Source: Pseudomonadota bacterium
GTDB taxonomy: Bacteria; Pseudomonadota; Alphaproteobacteria; Acetobacterales; Acetobacteraceae
Length of the DNA: 8,365 bases
Assembly (NCBI GenBank): GCA_021779655.1
Contig: JAJYAF010000071.1
Coordinates: forward strand, 1 to 8,365
Reading direction: 5' to 3'
A program made the translations under genes and the position numbers. The notes below the pieces were generated by a model, which saw only the letters and a list, made by a program, of their open reading frames with translations, did no database searches and was not told the origin of the DNA. Positions 6,282 through 8,365 of the stretch are shown here, piece by piece. Within the stretch, counting starts at the first letter, position 1; every line of letters begins with the position of its first letter.

Positions 6282-6294
6282 CCGTGCTTGCCAA
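6266..6294 (-). promoter_or_regulatory. Candidate sigma-70 promoter of the tatA–mtnBDC–lnt cluster
   Basis: On the − strand TTGGCA (6294–6289, five of six consensus positions) and TAATAT (6271–6266, four of six) are 17 bases apart. The start site would be near 6259, with a leader of about 70 bases to the tatA ATG. The 125-base gap between the CPBP gene and tatA is the only substantial break on this strand between gluQRS and lnt, which is where a promoter would be expected. Confidence 0.5.
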
Positions 6295-6312
6295 ATCGCC
6301 TTTGCGCCGCCT

Positions 6313-7275
6313 TTAGCGCACATAACCGACCGCGACCAGAAGCCCGGCATTATAGAGAGCGTGAAGCAGCATGCCCGGACGGATCGAGCCGAACCTCACC
6401 CGCATCCAGGCGGCAATGGCCCCCATGAGCCCCACATCGATGAAGCCGGGCGGATAATGGATCTTCTCCGGAGCATGCACCGCCATGAAGGCAAGCGTGG
6501 TGAGCGCGCCCGCGGTCAGCGGGCTGAAGCGGCTGGCCAGGGCGGCGAACATCCCGCCGCGAAAGACGAATTCCTCCACCGGCGGCGCAATCAGGACCGC
6601 CAGCAGCACAATGCCGTCAGCGGGCCATCCGGGGACAGCATAAAGCCGCGCATCCGGGAGATCTTCGAGTTTCATCATGTCAGGCGGGAGAAAATGGAAC
6701 AATGTCATCACTACCGCGATGAGGGCGATGGCGGCGAGAAACGCCATGGCGTAGCCGGCGCGGGGTGCCGGCCGCCACGCGATGCCGCTTGGGCCAGGGT
6801 CGCGCAGCCGCGCCGGCCCGCGCCGGCCGACATACCACGCGCACCAGAAACCGGCCGCCAGCATGCCGCAAAGCACGGCCAGAATATCGGCTCCGGGGCT
6901 GGCGGCATCGAACAGCGGCGGTTTATGCGTTGCCACGATCAGCAGCAGCCGAACGATGTTCGCCAGGATCAGAAAGCCGAGCAGCCCGGCGATCTCCATG
7001 CCGATGAACCCGAGCAGCAGCCAGACCGCCTGGGCCGGCCCGAACTTCACAGGTCTGGCCGCGCCACGCGGCCGGATGCCCGGCAGCCATCCGAGCAGCG
7101 CGAGCAGCAGGCAAAGCGCCGCCATCGCCACGGCGCCGGCCGCGCCCGCATGAGCCGCCATGGCTGGCCACAAATGCCGCCGCGCCGTTGCCCAGTGCGT
7201 TCCCCATTCACCCGCGAGGAAGCCGGCCGAGAGAAAAATCGCCAGCCAGAAGATGAGGGCGAGAAGCCGCCTCAT
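6313..7275 (-). CDS. CPBP-family intramembrane glutamic protease (Abi/RCE1-like)
   Basis: A 320-residue integral membrane protein with about eight hydrophobic stretches. The C-terminal half carries the CPBP signature. Motif 1 is PPVEEFVFRG, with Glu234, Glu235 and Arg239. Motif 2 is FMAVH, with Phe263 and His267. Motif 3 is HALYN, with His305 and Asn309. These residues form the active site of RCE1-type proteases, so an active enzyme is plausible, but the substrate is unknown. The N-terminal part (1–200) is an additional membrane region without recognisable motifs. The ATG at 7275 overlaps the gluQRS stop as ATGA, so the two are probably translated together. Bacterial CPBP proteins have been linked to bacteriocin immunity, protein maturation and phage abortive infection; nothing here selects among these. 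Confidence 0.85.
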   Translation of the reverse strand: MRRLLALIFWLAIFLSAGFLAGEWGTHWATARRHLWPAMAAHAGAAGAVAMAALCLLLALLGWLPGIRPRGAARPVKFGPAQAVWLLLGFIGMEIAGLLGFLILANIVRLLLIVATHKPPLFDAASPGADILAVLCGMLAAGFWCAWYVGRRGPARLRDPGPSGIAWRPAPRAGYAMAFLAAIALIAVVMTLFHFLPPDMMKLEDLPDARLYAVPGWPADGIVLLAVLIAPPVEEFVFRGGMFAALASRFSPLTAGALTTLAFMAVHAPEKIHYPPGFIDVGLMGAIAAWMRVRFGSIRPGMLLHALYNAGLLVAVGYVR

Positions 7276-8114
7276 GAATTATGGCTGAGGCTGATTTGTT
7301 CCAGCCGCTCCAGCACCGCCCCGGCGGAGATGCCTGCCTCCCGCATCCCGCGAAGGCTGGCTGCCCGGTCACGCTTGGAAAGACGCTGCCCGGTGGCATC
7401 GTGCAACAGCGGATGATGCGCATAGGTCGGGGTGTGCAGATTCAGCAGACGTTGCAGCAGCACGTGAATATGCGTTACGCGGAACAGATCCTCCCCGCGG
7501 ATCACATGCGAGATTTTCTGTAGCGCGTCGTCATGCACCACGCAAAGATGGTAGCTCGCGGGCTGGTCCCGGCGGGCCAGCACCACGTCGCTCAGCGCCT
7601 GCGGGTCGCCGTCGATGAAGCCGACGTCTTTTTCATAAAAGCCGAAGTCGCGGGCTTCGCGGAGCGCTTTTTCGGCGTCCAGCCGAAAGGCATAATTCGC
7701 GCCCGCCGTCATCCTCCCGGCAAGGGCTTCCCGCGTCAAAGACCGGCAGGTGCCGGGATATTTCCTCTCGACGTTGTGCGGCGCGCTCAGCATCTGCATG
7801 ATTTCCGCGCGAGAACAAAAGCAAGGATATAATAGTTCCTTGGCTTTCAGCGTTTCGAGCGCCAGCCGATAATCCGCCAGATGTGCCGATTGCACCCGGA
7901 TATCCCCATCCCATTCCAGGCCGAGCCAGCGCAGATCGTCGATGATGCCGGTCATGTATTCCGGCCGGCAGCGGGCGGTATCGATATCTTCCAGCCGCAG
8001 GCGGAAGCTGCCGCCGTTGGCTTCGGCATATCGCCAGGCGGTCCAGGCGGAATAAGCGTGGCCCAGATGCAGCAAACCCGTTGGACTTGGCGCGAACCGG
8101 GTGGTGATTTCCAT
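7272..8114 (-). CDS. gluQ: Glutamyl-Q tRNA(Asp) synthetase
   Basis: GluQRS attaches glutamate to the queuosine base at position 34 of tRNA-Asp, not to the 3' end. It resembles the catalytic core of glutamyl-tRNA synthetase but lacks the anticodon-binding domain, and the 280-residue length fits that truncated form. RFAPSPTGLLHLGHAYSAW contains the class I HIGH motif (HLGH, 16–19), followed by FRLRLEDIDTAR. Cys98, Cys100, Tyr119 and Cys123 match the zinc site (CFC … YPGTC). SYHLCVVHDD and HVIRGEDL form the binding pocket, and QRLSKRD (243–249) is the KMSKS equivalent. The ATG at 8114 directly precedes the conserved N-terminal block; its ribosome binding site is weak. It overlaps the CPBP gene downstream by four bases. 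Confidence 0.95.
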   Translation of the reverse strand: MEITTRFAPSPTGLLHLGHAYSAWTAWRYAEANGGSFRLRLEDIDTARCRPEYMTGIIDDLRWLGLEWDGDIRVQSAHLADYRLALETLKAKELLYPCFCSRAEIMQMLSAPHNVERKYPGTCRSLTREALAGRMTAGANYAFRLDAEKALREARDFGFYEKDVGFIDGDPQALSDVVLARRDQPASYHLCVVHDDALQKISHVIRGEDLFRVTHIHVLLQRLLNLHTPTYAHHPLLHDATGQRLSKRDRAASLRGMREAGISAGAVLERLEQISLSHNS

Positions 8115-8161
8115 GGCGGTACTACCGTAGGTTGTTCATGCCGGGTTTGCCAGCGATGAAA

Positions 8162-8197
8162 TGACCGCGCGGCGATATGACGCACGTGCCGCGGTCA
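8162..8197. repeat. Inverted repeat between tRNA-His and gluQRS
   Basis: The perfect 8-base arms TGACCGCG (8162–8169) and CGCGGTCA (8190–8197) are separated by 20 bases. On the − strand, the direction of both flanking genes, the hairpin would be followed by TTTCATCG, a weak T-tract. It could end the tRNA transcript or be an operator. The rest of the 196-base gap (8115–8310) holds nothing I recognise apart from a short CGGTA/TACCG palindrome at 8117–8127 just before the gluQRS start. Confidence 0.35.
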
Positions 8198-8310
8198 GAT
8201 TCCCTCCGCTTTGTGCCCAGAGGTGGCCGTCCGCCTGCCCAGCCGCGTCCCGACGCCCACCGACGAGGAGGAGCGCGGCAGGCCCGGGGGCGTTCGTGGC
8301 GGGAGGAGGC

Positions 8311-8365
8311 TGGGGCGAACGACGGGGATCGAACCCGCGACAACCGGTACCACAAACCGGCGCTC
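8311..8365 (-). tRNA. tRNA-His (GTG anticodon), 3' part; 5' end outside the window
   Basis: The − strand complement from 8365 to 8311 gives the 3' three-quarters of a tRNA. The anticodon stem is CCGGT/ACCGG around the loop TTGTGGT, so the anticodon is GTG (His). The T-arm is GCGGG TTCGATC CCCGT. The 3' strand of the acceptor stem is followed by discriminator C73 and an encoded CCA (8313–8311). C73 is characteristic of tRNA-His, where it pairs with the extra G at −1. The D-arm and 5' acceptor strand lie beyond the right edge. Confidence 0.93.

Noticed and set aside
6188..6312. SAM-type riboswitch ahead of the methionine salvage cluster
   Set aside because: The leader is short and I could not find the conserved SAM-I or SAM-II elements; the visible symmetry sits on the −10 box instead.
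6313..7275. CPBP protein as a phage-defence (abortive infection) module
   Set aside because: It is embedded with housekeeping genes and has no defence partner; the family name alone is not evidence.
6244..7416. 390-codon + strand open frame opposite the CPBP gene
   Set aside because: It is antisense to a gene with intact motifs, rich in Arg/Gln/Pro, and has no recognisable domain.
1..8365. CRISPR array or other spaced direct repeats
   Set aside because: Reading through both strands I saw no regularly spaced repeats.

Overview
The window is GC-rich, gene-dense DNA from an alphaproteobacterium. The TatA sequence, the lnt–XRE pairing, the GluQRS and an encoded-CCA tRNA-His all fit Rhodospirillales, possibly an acidophilic Acetobacteraceae. 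That placement is an inference from protein flavour; no rRNA is present to confirm it.

Layout. The left end (1–753, + strand) is the C-terminal part of folC. Next comes a + strand gene (907–1584) that closely resembles isonitrile hydratase InhA. Its base composition is visibly poorer in GC, and on each side lie short, broken stretches that resemble transposase fragments (IS3-like at 799–889, IS5-like at 1634–1704). This segment looks like a small acquired island. Every other gene lies on the − strand. In transcription order from the right edge these are tRNA-His (partial), gluQRS, a CPBP-family membrane protease (ATGA overlap with gluQRS), tatA, mtnB, mtnD, mtnC, lnt and an XRE-family regulator.

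How the genes work together. mtnB, mtnD and mtnC encode three consecutive steps of the methionine salvage pathway: dehydratase, acireductone dioxygenase and enolase-phosphatase. mtnB and mtnD overlap by ATGA, and mtnC and lnt overlap by GTGA. tatA, mtnBDC and lnt are therefore probably one transcript, driven by a well-spaced sigma-70-like promoter at 6266–6294 and ended by a hairpin inside the 3' end of lnt (2484–2505). The XRE gene then has its own AT-rich promoter region. In many alphaproteobacteria lnt–XRE is followed by metK; here the XRE gene is followed instead by the inhA island, in convergent orientation.

I found no CRISPR array, no complete mobile element and no convincing undescribed multi-gene system. 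The most notable points are the scarred inhA island at a likely synteny breakpoint, and a dyad symmetry centred on the −10 box of the predicted tatA–mtn–lnt promoter.
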